Below, piece after piece: positions 1 through 7,867 of a stretch of 30,002 bases of DNA (the stretch's first letter is position 1; each line of letters starts with the position of its first letter). Both the position numbers and the translations under genes were made by a program. Under the pieces are notes generated by a model. It was not told the DNA's origin. It did not search any database and worked only from the letters and a program-made list of their open reading frames with translations. Source of the DNA: Chara braunii (Eukaryota > Streptophyta > Charophyceae > Charales > Characeae); contig BFEA01000167.1 in the NCBI GenBank assembly GCA_003427395.1, positions 2,200,445 to 2,230,446 on the forward strand, read 5' to 3'.

Positions 1-530
1 AAAAAAAAAAAAAAAAAAAAACTGATAAAAAAAGTATGAAACAGAGATATGTTATGGAGAAAACTAAAATAAACAAGATTTGCCCGAGCATTACATCCAA
101 ATTCCTTACCAAATTTGAAATAAAAATAAAATACGGAAAACAAATACTAATAATAAAAATAAATAAAAATAAAAAGAGAATTAAATTTAGTGAGTGCGCG
201 AGCATGTTTTCCACACCGCCATCTTTGGCCATTTTTTATTTTTTTTTGGCATAGCTAAATGCCTGAAAAATTTACAAATGTGTACTTTACATAATTCAAA
301 ACTCACTAAAAAAGTTTCAAAAAATAATAAAACTGTTTAGACCCCGAGCTAAAGTAAAAACAAAAAGTAAAAAGTGAAAAAATATGTGGGCGAGCACGTT
401 TTGACACCTCCATCTTTGGCGATTTTTAATTCTTATTTGGTTTATCCAAATGACTTGAAAATTTACAGGCATGTACCTCACGTCATAGAGAACTGAGAAA
501 AACAAATTCAGAAAACAAATATTTATTTTC
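1..530. repeat. AT-rich DNA with a diverged tandem repeat (period about 192 bp)
   Basis: The window opens with a 21-nt A run followed by very AT-rich sequence. A block starting at 198 (GCGAGCATGTTTT, then ACACCGCCATCTTTGGC) recurs at 390 (GCGAGCACGTTTT, then ACACCTCCATCTTTGGC). The similarity continues through a GAAAATTTACA motif about 70 nt into each block. I see no credible coding region; the short ORFs here are low-complexity Lys/Asn/Ile-rich. It could be a fragment of an older satellite or of an AT-rich transposon. Confidence 0.5.
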
Positions 531-542
531 AGGCCCTGAAAT

Positions 543-678
543 AATTTTTGGCGGGGCCCGAACGACGTCGGGTTCGAACCCCGTACGGGACCCCGAACGC
601 CCGTACGTACAGAGGTCTGCTCGGGGACCTCCGTACGTACGGGCTGGTGACCCTGTATATATATATATATATATATAT
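543..678. repeat. GC-rich palindromic island followed by a (TA)n tract
   Basis: A GC-rich block sits abruptly in AT-rich surroundings. It contains the perfect palindrome GGGTTCGAACCC (570-581). It also holds a strong hairpin: CCCGTACGTAC at 600-610 pairs with GTACGTACGGG at 633-643, and GAGGT at 612-616 pairs with ACCTC at 627-631. A TA dinucleotide tract follows from about 656. GGTTCGAACCC also resembles a tRNA B box. No coding potential is apparent. Confidence 0.55.
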
Positions 679-852
679 CAACTGAAAAATTCCCACGAGA
701 AATGAAAGTTGAAAAAACGTTCCATAAAAAAAAAATCCTGCATATTTATAAATTATCATTCCAATGTTTGTCCAATTCTAAAATTTCCAGTTTTATTTGA
801 TAAGTTCCCGTCTAAATATGAGCTTTCCCTTCCAACTACATCTATTTGTTCA

Positions 853-1028
853 AGATGGAATGAAAGTCTGGACGAGTTTATGAAATGTTTTAATTAAACT
901 TTCATTCTACTACAACAAATATCTTCTAATTTTGATTGGGTTAAACCTATTTATGACAGAAAATCCTTACTTAGAATGACAGTCCAATTAAAATATTTCA
1001 TGAACTCATCCAGACTTTCATTCCATCT
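853..1028. repeat. Inverted repeat, 43-bp arms, MITE-like
   Basis: The arm at 853-895 (starting AGATGGAATGAAAGTCTGGA) is the reverse complement of 986-1028 with three mismatches; the spacer is 90 nt and AT-rich. The whole 176-bp unit could fold into one hairpin and resembles a small foldback or MITE. A partial third copy of AAGATGGAATGAAA lies near 1126. No clear target duplication flanks the arms, so the transposon class is unknown. Confidence 0.6.
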
Positions 1029-1438
1029 CTAGCATGCAGTTCAAATAAGAAGGGATACCCCATTCTTGGACGGAAATTTTTCAAGTAAGACAGAAAATTT
1101 AAAAATTAGAATGACATTTTTTAAGATGGAATGAAAATTTGAAATTTAGAATGTAATTTTACTATAGATTGATTATTTAATTCTGGGAAATTTTTCTGTT
1201 GATGTATATATAAAAAAATCTAAGAAAAGAAAATCTTAAAAGAAGATATAAAAAGAAAGAAAAACTTTAGAATGTTCAGAAACAACTTACCTGAAAAAAA
1301 CGATTGCCCGTTTGAAACGGGCGCCTGCTGTTGCTCTGGGGATCATAATCCCGAAGTGGGATCATAATCCCCAAGTCACTTCCAAATGAGCCACTTGGCG
1401 CTCCATTTTGTTATATTTTTGTTGTTGTTTTTCTTCGT
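1029..1438. other. Non-coding AT-rich spacer
   Basis: There is no ORF, RNA gene or strong repeat that I can support. The only small features are a repeated TAGAATG motif (about 1085-1155) and a direct repeat GGGATCATAATCCC / GGGATCATAATCCCC near 1337-1372. The first copy of that repeat contains an imperfect palindrome. Confidence 0.4.
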
Positions 1439-1556
1439 TGGCTAAGCCAAAGTTTACGTCTTAGCATCGCCGTGTGGCTTTTCAGCCACGCACTTCCCAT
1501 GCCGCAGACTCAGGTTCGATCCCATCAGGGACCGAAAAAGTTTTGGACCCTTTCTT
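1436..1556 (+). repeat. tRNA-derived SINE-like unit, copy A
   Basis: An A-box-like TGGCTAAGCC (1439 onward) is followed 74 nt later by the B-box-like GGTTCGATCCC (1513-1523). That is the order and orientation of an internal RNA polymerase III promoter. A local GTGGCT/AGCCAC hairpin lies between them. The segment from GGCTTTTCAGCCA through GACTC to ATCCC is recognisably shared with the units at 1966 and 2788, which supports a dispersed family rather than a chance match. A functional tRNA is not indicated because the cloverleaf is not intact. Confidence 0.45.
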
Positions 1557-1606
1557 GATTCATGCGTGTCATCTTTACATAGGCCCCATGCTAATCTTGA
1601 TCCGCA

Positions 1607-1657
1607 CGGCTGTTTTCAGCTGTGCGATTTCACAGATCGCACGACCGAAAACAGTCG
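1607..1657. other. Long imperfect hairpin
   Basis: The 22-nt arms 1607-1628 and 1636-1657 pair with 18 Watson-Crick pairs, two wobble pairs and two mismatches around a 7-nt loop. The stem is AT/GC mixed, so it is not a simple-sequence artefact. It lies directly upstream of two further hairpins. Confidence 0.5.
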
Positions 1658-1693
1658 CGTCGGACGGCTTTCTCCCACGACCACTCCAAGAGA

Positions 1694-1797
1694 AGCTAGC
1701 CCAGTGGGGCGCGTGCGGTTCGATTCCGGTATCTGCCGGGTGAGAGTCAAATGCCGTAACCTACTGGGCTAGCTCCTATCACGACAGTGATAGGAGC
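1694..1797. other. tRNA-like stem-loop pair with A and B boxes
   Basis: AGCTAGCCCAGT (1694-1705) and ACTGGGCTAGCT (1763-1774) are perfect 12-nt complements enclosing a 57-nt loop. Inside are a consensus A box, TAGCCCAGTGG (1697-1707), and a consensus B box, GGTTCGATTCC (1717-1727), only 9 nt apart. A normal tRNA has about 30 nt or more between them, so this looks like a tRNA remnant lacking the anticodon region. A second perfect hairpin overlaps it: an 11-bp stem, GCTCCTATCAC (1772-1782) with GTGATAGGAGC (1787-1797), and a GACA loop. It could be part of a SINE or of a structured non-coding RNA. Confidence 0.45.
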
Positions 1798-1965
1798 AGC
1801 TCTTTTATAGCTTGCCCAGTCATTATCACACCATGCCGGTCTTGCAGGCCCTGCCTGCAAGTGGCCTTGCGAGCCTTGCTGCTAAAGGCCTTGCAGCCCC
1901 TGTTTGTTGGCCCTGCTGCCTCGCCTACTTGAGGCTTTGCAGGCCCTTCCTGCCTCCCTTACCTA

Positions 1966-2062
1966 CGTTGGCTGACCGCTTGCTTACAGCACAGGCAGGT
2001 GCCTAGTCTCGTAGGTCAGGGTGTAAGGTTTTTCAGCCATCAGTGCCGACTCAAATCCCGCA
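1966..2062 (+). repeat. tRNA-derived SINE-like unit, copy B
   Basis: GTTGGCTGACCGC near 1968 corresponds to the A-box end of copy A. TTTTTCAGCCATCAGTGCCGACTC and then AATCCC (to about 2059) correspond to its B-box end, about 80 nt apart. An A8T10 homopolymer pair follows (about 2063-2080), as might be expected near a SINE tail or a Pol III terminator. It is degenerate; assignment rests on similarity to copy A. Confidence 0.35.
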
Positions 2063-2400
2063 AAAAAAATTTTTTTTTTGGCAACCCACTTCCCTCCGTC
2101 GCGCCCTGTACCCGGCTTGTCCATTGTCTTTAGCCTACTCAGGTCCTGAATCGCGCGGCTACTAAGAATAGGTCTAACTTTAGCGTTCCCATGTCCGCAC
2201 GTTCCTGCGGCTTCGACAAAAGCAAAGCACTTCTAGTTATTGTTGCTACTCTCGGACGTCATAGACGTCTGAACTAAAACTCGAAAACTTTTAGTCTCTC
2301 AGTCACAGGTCTGATCTGAATAAAATTTTGGCAACGTCGGTCTCATTAGGTCCTTCAATCCAACGAAAAAGTCGGATAGCGTCCGACGTTGAAAACCCCC

Positions 2401-2428
2401 GGCAAATATCCTTGTCAGGGTATTTGCC
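2401..2428. other. Short hairpin
   Basis: GGCAAATA (2401-2408) pairs perfectly with TATTTGCC (2421-2428), extended by CC/GG. The surrounding 2080-2570 stretch contains no other feature that I can support apart from the pyrimidine-rich run (about 2440-2560) leading to the ATG at 2575. Confidence 0.35.
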
Positions 2429-2574
2429 CCGACAGCGGAAGCTGCCATCGAGATCTCCGCCTTCATCTTATTGGCCTTTGCCGCATTGCCCGCCTTCTTG
2501 TCTTTCCTTGCTTTTCTTCACCATCTGCAATCTGGTCCTCCTTCCTCTTCTTTCGCACTACCTAAGCACGCACG

Positions 2575-2739
2575 ATGATGGAGGTGCTACCCTCTGATGA
2601 AGCCGTGAGTTTGTGGCCAGCGGCAGAAAGTGCTTCAGGGAATGCCACTACCCTCCCTACGATGGTTGTCGAGGAAAAGATCCCGTATTACGTGGATCCT
2701 CCCTTGGGAATGCAGTCGAAACTTGTGCATATTAGGTAA
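2575..2739 (+). CDS. Possible first exon of a host gene (54 codons), function unknown
   Basis: An ATG-ATG start opens a 54-codon frame with mixed composition and no low-complexity bias, unlike the other small frames around it. It encodes a peptide beginning MMEVLPSDEAVSLW and ending in GMQSKLVHIR before TAA. The end of the frame overlaps a good plant splice-donor match, ATTAG|GTAAC, at 2734-2740, so the frame could end as an exon instead of at the stop. A pyrimidine-rich run lies just upstream, as in some 5' leaders. I recognise no domain and see no matching downstream exon; the next 11 kb are transposon. It may equally be a chance frame. Confidence 0.25.
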   Translation: MMEVLPSDEAVSLWPAAESASGNATTLPTMVVEEKIPYYVDPPLGMQSKLVHIR

Positions 2740-2787
2740 CCAATGTTGGGTGTATTCGACTCCTTGGACAATCTTATGGAGTGATAC

Positions 2788-2870
2788 GTTGGCAGTTCAT
2801 TTGAGGGCAGTGAAACGGTTTTCACCTGTCAGCAGTAGCGAGTGCAGATCCCAGGGCTCGATCCCTAGTT
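2788..2870 (+). repeat. tRNA-derived SINE-like unit, copy C
   Basis: The unit begins GTTGGC like copies A and B and ends with the B-box-like GGCTCGATCCC (2855-2865), 65 nt downstream. Between them is GGTTTTCACCTGTCAGCAGTAG, similar in position to the GGCTTTTCAGCC segment of copy A. This is the most diverged of the three copies. Confidence 0.3.
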
Positions 2871-3111
2871 TTCCCCTTACCTGTGTACAGTATCTGTGTT
2901 GACCCCGAGTGTTTGAACCCGTGACTTGTGTTTTGACAGTTGTTGTTGTTCGTCGTAGGTCAGTGTAGGGGTAGGGGTTTGATCTGTAGACCTGTCGGAT
3001 AGGAGTCCTAGTGAGTTCTGGAAGTCGTAGCTGTAGCCTGTCCGAAGAGTCAAGGTCGTGGCTGCTATTGTCCTGAAAGGTCAAGGTCGTAGCTGCGACA
3101 GTACCGAAAGA
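2871..3111. other. Non-coding flank with a short direct repeat
   Basis: No gene is visible. The phrase GTCAAGGTCGT(G/A)GCTGC occurs twice (about 3049-3064 and 3080-3095), a local direct duplication just outside the inverted-repeat element that starts at 3117. Confidence 0.4.
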
Positions 3112-3225
3112 CCAAGGGTCTCGCTGCACTACTCTACTTCGCGAAAATTCTGCATCGCTGCACTAACTCTACTTTAGAACCCCAAAAAAAATTCGGAGAG
3201 CTGTCAGAAACCACAAAAGAATTGC

Positions 3226-3570
3226 TGCAGCGGGCCTTCATCTGCCCTGGCCTACAGCCAGGGCCTATTTGGCTATTTGTCAGTTCGGCCTGTGGAACCA
3301 GGCCGTGGCCTGACCCCACAGGCCGTGTGATGTTCCAGTCCTGCCCGGTACCACTGTCGGTACCAGGCCAGTCTAGTCAGTCAGTCCGCTAGGGGTATAC
3401 CCCAGTTGTAGTCTGTTTTTGATGCATTCTTCATTTGCACAGATTGGAGTACGTGCGTGTTGAGTCTGCGTTGGAGTTGCGCTGTCCCTTCCAGCTCCAT
3501 CTCCATCTCCCCCCATCCTCATCCCTTCGTCTTGATCGTGACGGAACGCCATCCCGGCGGGTCCATCACA
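3226..3570 (+). repeat. 5' LTR of retrotransposon 1
   Basis: This 345-bp LTR starts TGCAGCGGGCC and ends CATCACA, directly after ATTGC. Visible structure includes the hairpin GCCCTGGC/GCCAGGGC around CTACA, a pair of GGTACC sites, and the perfect palindrome GGGGTATACCCC (3392-3403), which has been lost in the 3' LTR. That palindrome's TATA core is the only TATA-like candidate for the element's promoter. The LTR is short compared with many plant chromoviruses. Confidence 0.92.
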
Positions 3571-3571
3571 C

Positions 3572-3583
3572 TGGTATCAGAGC
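3572..3583 (+). promoter_or_regulatory. Primer-binding site (initiator Met-tRNA)
   Basis: TGGTATCAGAGC begins two bases after the LTR end. It is the standard plant LTR-retrotransposon primer site, complementary to the 3' end of initiator methionine tRNA, where minus-strand synthesis begins. The match fixes the LTR boundary and the element's orientation. Confidence 0.95.
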
Positions 3584-3646
3584 AGGCTTTCCTCCCTGCT
3601 CCTCTCCCCCACCCACCCAACCTATCAGTTGCCACGCGGCTTGAGC

Positions 3647-4200
3647 AAAAAAAAAAAAAAAAAAACGCTCGCCACTTTTCTTTGGTAATGACACCGGTGC
3701 ACTCTTTCGATCGTAACTTCTGCACCCGTGGTCCAAATTCATTAATCGTTAGCTTGTTGGAAATCACTCTACGAGCCGCTTTCAACAAGCTATAGATCGC
3801 CTAATTTTGTGCGGTGGTTGAGGAGCTACAATCTTTCAAAGATCGTAATTTTTTTAAAAGCTCCAAAAAAATCACCCGCGCTCGTTTTTTCAACGAGCGC
3901 TGCTACTCTAGGCAGTGGCTGATGCTGCGCCTTATCTCGTTAGAAGCGTCTTTCAAAAAGCTTTCCAACAAGACATCTTTTGCCAAATTTCACCCAGCGG
4001 GTGAAAAGTTATTGGCAAAAGAGGTTATGCCCTCTACATCTCCTCTCTTAACCCGTAACCATCTCCAAGAGTGTCACGTGGCAGTTTGTTGAGGATTTTT
4101 TTTGAAGACCCCCCTGGCTAGGGGGCTGCACTACAGTGGAACTGGGTGGCTGATCAAGATCTCAGCCAACCCCAGATAATGTGCAGCAGCANTTCATCAC
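3647..4200 (+). other. Structured leader of retrotransposon 1 (serial hairpins)
   Basis: After an A19 run (3647-3665) the leader has three strong stem-loops. TAGCTTGTTG (3750-3759) pairs with CAACAAGCTA (3783-3792). GCGCTCGTT (3878-3886) pairs with AACGAGCGC (3892-3900). A double stem has TCTTTTGCCAA (3976-3986) with TTGGCAAAAGA (4012-4022), enclosing TTTCACCC (3988-3995) with GGGTGAAA (3999-4006). No coding region is visible. In retroelement leaders such structures can serve packaging or translation, but that role is inferred here. A single N lies at 4192. Confidence 0.6.
4192..4192. other. Ambiguous base
   Basis: Single N inside the leader of retrotransposon 1. Unlike the Ns at 8516 and 13484 it has no flanking duplication. 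The leader frame is non-coding, so nothing depends on it. Confidence 0.9.
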
Positions 4201-4285
4201 CACCTTGAAGACCCCTTCTCCCAAGGGGTGTGTGAAGGCCAAGATCTTGTGGATCTTGGTGAAGTTGTATGCTCTTGGTTACCCA

Positions 4286-4960
4286 AGAGTTGGGTATCAC
4301 CTCTCTCATCCCTAATCCACTCTCCCACTCCCTTTTTCTCTCTCTCCCCTTCATCATCTGACCTTCTTTTTCTCTCACCACCACTCATCCATCACCTTTT
4401 TTCACTCCTCTCTCCACTTTTTTCATTTCTCTCCTCTTCTCCCCACTAATCTCTCATCCCCTTCACTCTTTCTCCATCCACTACCATATTTTTACTCTCT
4501 CCTCTCCCAACCTCACTCTCCTTGCTTCTTTTCCCTACTTATCTCCTCTCCTTCCCATTAATCTCTCATACCTCTCCCTCTTCACTCATCTCCCACCATC
4601 TTTTTCTTTCCTCTCTCTCCACTCACCTTCTTTTACTAAGCTCTCCCTCTTTTCTTTACATTTTCCATAGCTTTCTCTCTCATTCTCTCACCCTTCTCTC
4701 CTCCTTTCTTCCCCAAGCTACAACCCCATCATCCCCCTCACCTACCACTTCAATCTTTTCTCTTTCCCACCTATTTTTCTCTTTTTTCATCACTTTTTCA
4801 TCCCCCCCCCCCCCCCACTTCGATTTTTTCTATTTTCTTCTTTTCTCTTTCTCTTTGATTTCAATCTTTTCTTTTTGCCCAAAAATTCGAATTATTTTAT
4901 TCCCTACTTCTTTTCTCATCTTTCTGATTTATTTTATTTTCCTTTATTTATTCTGAAAAT
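4286..4960 (+). repeat. Polypyrimidine tract in the leader
   Basis: About 670 nt are almost entirely C and T on the plus strand, mostly CTC/TTC words with few purines, including a C15 run near 4802-4816. The long open frame across it is purely compositional (Ser/Leu/Phe/Pro) and is not called a gene. Strand asymmetry this long can form triplex-prone DNA and may have grown by slippage. Confidence 0.7.
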
Positions 4961-5340
4961 TTGAATTTTTTTGTGATACCCTAAAATCTGATTAGGACTT
5001 AGTCATTCTTGCTTTCGACACACATTTTGACCTCGTGGGGTTAACGAAGTGCTGCCGAAATTTTCTGTTTTTTATTTACTTAGTATTTTTCAGCACACTT
5101 CGACCCCATGGGGGTAACGAAATGCTGCCGAAATTTTTGAAAAATTCCAAACCTTAGCTTCTCTTCACTCTCTTCCACCTCCTTATTTATTTATTTATTT
5201 ATTTATTTACTCATTTACTTTTCTGAAAATTTTAATTTGTGGCATTTTGAAAGTTAGTGTGTCCCTCTTGCATTTTCCTTCCTCTTGGCACATTTTTGAC
5301 CCCATGCAGAGTGGGAAAATGCTGCCGAAAATTCCAAACA
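4961..5340 (+). repeat. Three copies of a GACCCCATG...CTGCCGAAA leader motif
   Basis: A motif of about 45-50 nt recurs near 5022-5064, 5093-5137 and 5289-5331. Its core is CACA, TTTGACC, CATG/GTGG, GGTAACGAA, then TGCTGCCGAAA. The sequence around it (TTATTTATTT tracts, CTGAAAATTT, AATTCCAAAC) is also shared between copies, so the region is a degenerate tandem array. The TTTA microsatellite lies at about 5184-5215. Its role is unknown; conserved spacing from the gag start would argue for a function in the RNA. Confidence 0.6.
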
Positions 5341-5517
5341 AATAAATATTCTCTCTCTCCTCACTCTTTACATTTTACTTATTTATTTATTTCTATTTAT
5401 TTTTTTATTTTATTTTTATCTCGAAAATCCATTGTTTACTCTATTCTCCCTCCCCTCGATAGTTATTATTTTCTTTTCTTGATTAGGTTGCCGCTACCTT
5501 CCCCTAACCACCTAAAC

Positions 5518-5574
5518 TCCGGTTAGGGTTTCCTTAGGGTTTTTCTAGGGTTTAGGGTTTCCCTAAACCCCCTA
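5518..5574 (+). repeat. Telomere-like TTTAGGG motifs (telo-box)
   Basis: Four TTAGGG/CTAGGGTTT words occur within about 50 nt, ending in a TTTAGGG...CCCTAAA inverted pair. TTTAGGG is the usual plant telomere unit, and AAACCCTAA is a known plant promoter element (telo-box). The copies are imperfect and sit about 200 nt before the gag start, so a regulatory remnant fits better than a telomere. Confidence 0.6.
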
Positions 5575-5777
5575 CTCTCTACCTCCTCCCGTCGGGCACC
5601 CTGGACCCGAACGGCTCCTCCCCCCTCGACCGGATTCGCGCCACCATCTCATGCGCGACCCGCTGGTCACGGGGCGAGCCGACCCACGACTACCCACTCC
5701 GCTCTCGCGGTCCCCTCCCTCTCACAGGAAGTCCTCTGTCCCCATACCACAACCCATATCTCCCCCCACCTCCCACC

Positions 5778-7463
5778 ATGTCTACTTATCTCCCCCCACT
5801 ACCCACGGAGAGCGCTACACTAGAGGAGATCATCGCGGCGCAGTCCACATCCCAGGTCACCACGCAGTCAGCGGCTCCTGGTCAGGCCCATGTGGACACC
5901 ATGGACCTTTATGCCGCCCTTGTAGCGATCCAGGCACAACTTAGTACGCTTGGACCGTTGCAAGCGCAAATCAATGTGCTAGCCCTCGACGTCAACCGCC
6001 TCAAGGGCTCCTCTCATCGCTCTCCCCACCGCCCCCACACCCCATCCCCTACCGGCTCCGATTCCGGCTCCCCAGGACTCCGGAGACGACGTCACCATGG
6101 TTCTCCCTCCTCTGCGGGCCAGGCCCAACACTCCCCCTCAGCGGTGGCGAATGCTGCTGCCGCTCAGACCACCCCGTCCGTTGCGGCAGTTCTTCCAGCC
6201 ACGGCCGCCCCTACCGTCTCTACTACTGCCGTAGGTGCTGCGGTCCTGGTACCGCCTTCTGGCTCAGCAGTTTCATCGACCCACACCGGTGTTGCTTCCC
6301 AGCTTCCCGCACCGGTCGCGGCAATACGGCTCCGCCCTCTTCTTCCTACCTTCGTCCCCCCGCCCCCACAGCAAGGTACCGCCCAGGCTAGGATTCCTCC
6401 TCCCACTGGGAGACCCGCTCCGCCCCCTCCACCTCCGACCCCGCGCACCCAACGAGTGGCCACTTTACAGGCCACCATTGCGCAGGCTCAGGCGGAGATT
6501 CTCGCTCTGAGACAGCCTCACCCATCACAGGCTGCCCACCCTTCCTCCTCTACCACCCCTTCGGTCCCCATGATGCAGGCTCGTTTCCCTCGACCTGCTC
6601 CTCAGCCTCGTCCCTCCTACCTGGCTATTCCGGGACAGGTGCCCGCGGCCGTTGCCTCCTCATCCGCTGGTCCATCCGCCAGCGGCCACGGCCCACAGCC
6701 TTCCCCCACCTCTGCCCCTGCAGCGGCCTCGACTTACGCTGCCGCAGTGCACTCGCCTCAATCTCTCTCCCCCCGCCATCAGCACAGTGGACATCCTCTT
6801 GTGCGCACCACGGACATTCCCGAGTATGATGGCACATCTCGTGTCTCTCGCTGGTTGCAGATAGCAACGCGCACGCTCTCTATGACGACCACCCGTCAGG
6901 AGTTGTGGTGCAATGTGCTCGCAACCAAATTGCGAGGTAGCCCTTCCACTGCGTGGAAGAATCATTATACCCAGCGTCTCTGCGTGGGTGAGGTCCCCAC
7001 TTTGGCCGACTTCGCGGCCTTCCTTCAGGACCGTTTCGGCGCTCGTCATGACGCCACCGACGCCTTACACCACGTCACCCAGACCAGATGGTCCGAGTCC
7101 TCTATACCGGCCGACCTGGAGCGTCACATCCGGGTGTTTCAGGATGCTCGCCTTGTTTGTGACGAGACATTCCTACCGGAGGTCACACTCACCGATCGGT
7201 TCCTTGTCAGCCTGCCGACTGACTACCGCCTAGAGCTATGGAGGCGATCATTCTCTTCCGCGGAGCAGGCATACGAGGCTGCGCGTCAGTACCAAAGGAT
7301 GTGCAGTCGCTTCTCCGTCGCCCCATCCTCTTCGCGGCCAGCCACCACCTCCCAGTCTCGGGGTACCACCCGCCGCTCCTCGTTTGTTTTCGTCGCCCGG
7401 CTCGACCTGGAGCGCCATTCGCTCGGCACTACAGTTCTCTCGAGTATGGAGAGGACGCCTTAA
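5778..7463 (+). pseudogene. gag: gag, N-terminal and main part (retrotransposon 1)
   Basis: The ATG at 5778 follows a CACC context and opens a 561-codon frame. Residues 1-80 include a possible amphipathic helix (about 43-77). Residues 80-340 are low-complexity, rich in Pro, Ala, Ser and Thr with poly-Pro runs. Residues about 343-515 match a retrotransposon Gag domain: IPEYDG, a tryptophan after a short loop, the ATKLRG...AW segment, and a C-terminal QYQRM helix. Gag forms the particle that packages element RNA. The frame ends at TGA/TAA-type noise after residue 530, whereas the natural continuation is in the next frame, so a 1-nt indel lies in about 7340-7440. The P/A-rich N-terminal half is unusually long. 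Confidence 0.8.
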
Positions 7464-7867
7464 CCGAGCTCGATCCTACCATTGGGGACACCCCCGAGGA
7501 CATCGAGCTTCGGGACGTCATCCAGTACCACTTGGATGACGACACTGTCCCAATGGCCAAGCGCCTGCAGATGGCCATGTCTGCCATGGGTCGCGCACGC
7601 AGTCGGGTTGCACAGGCTGGCGCCCGCACACCCACAGTTCCTCAGATAGACCTCTCGCAGGGTTTTGTCCCTCCTCGCGGAGCTCTATCCCCCGAGGAGC
7701 GTGCCGCCCTCGAGGCCCGACGCGGCTGCCTTCGTTGCCGCCAGGATGGACACACCTCCTCACGCTGCCCATACCACACCGCCCTCGATCGGTACTACGC
7801 TGACATTTCTCGTCAGCGCCGATCTCAGTCCCCCCCCGACCCCGCCCGACCAGCCCCACCCAGCTAG
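7380..7867 (+). pseudogene. gag: gag, C-terminal part with CCHC zinc knuckle (retrotransposon 1)
   Basis: This continues gag in the -1 frame relative to the previous part. It encodes an acidic region and then the zinc knuckle CLRCRQDGHTSSRC (7727-7768), an exact C-x2-C-x4-H-x4-C nucleocapsid motif that binds RNA. The frame closes with TAG at 7865-7867. It overlaps the open pol frame by 64 nt (7804-7867). That overlap includes a C8 run at 7830-7837, arranged as TCC CCC CCC GAC in the gag frame. This could be a -1 programmed frameshift site, or simply another indel. Confidence 0.78.

Noticed and set aside
1697-1727. Functional tRNA gene
   Set aside because: A and B boxes are consensus but only 9 nt apart, leaving no room for an anticodon arm, and no acceptor stem was found in the proper place.
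4522-4956. 144-codon open frame
   Set aside because: It lies in the polypyrimidine tract. Ser/Leu/Phe/Pro-only content reflects base composition, not a protein.
5518-5574. Interstitial or true telomere
   Set aside because: Only about four imperfect units inside a retrotransposon leader; far too short and irregular.
6164-7049. Antisense open frames within gag
   Set aside because: High-GC, Pro/Ala-rich coding DNA leaves the opposite strand open; no start context or domain supports them.
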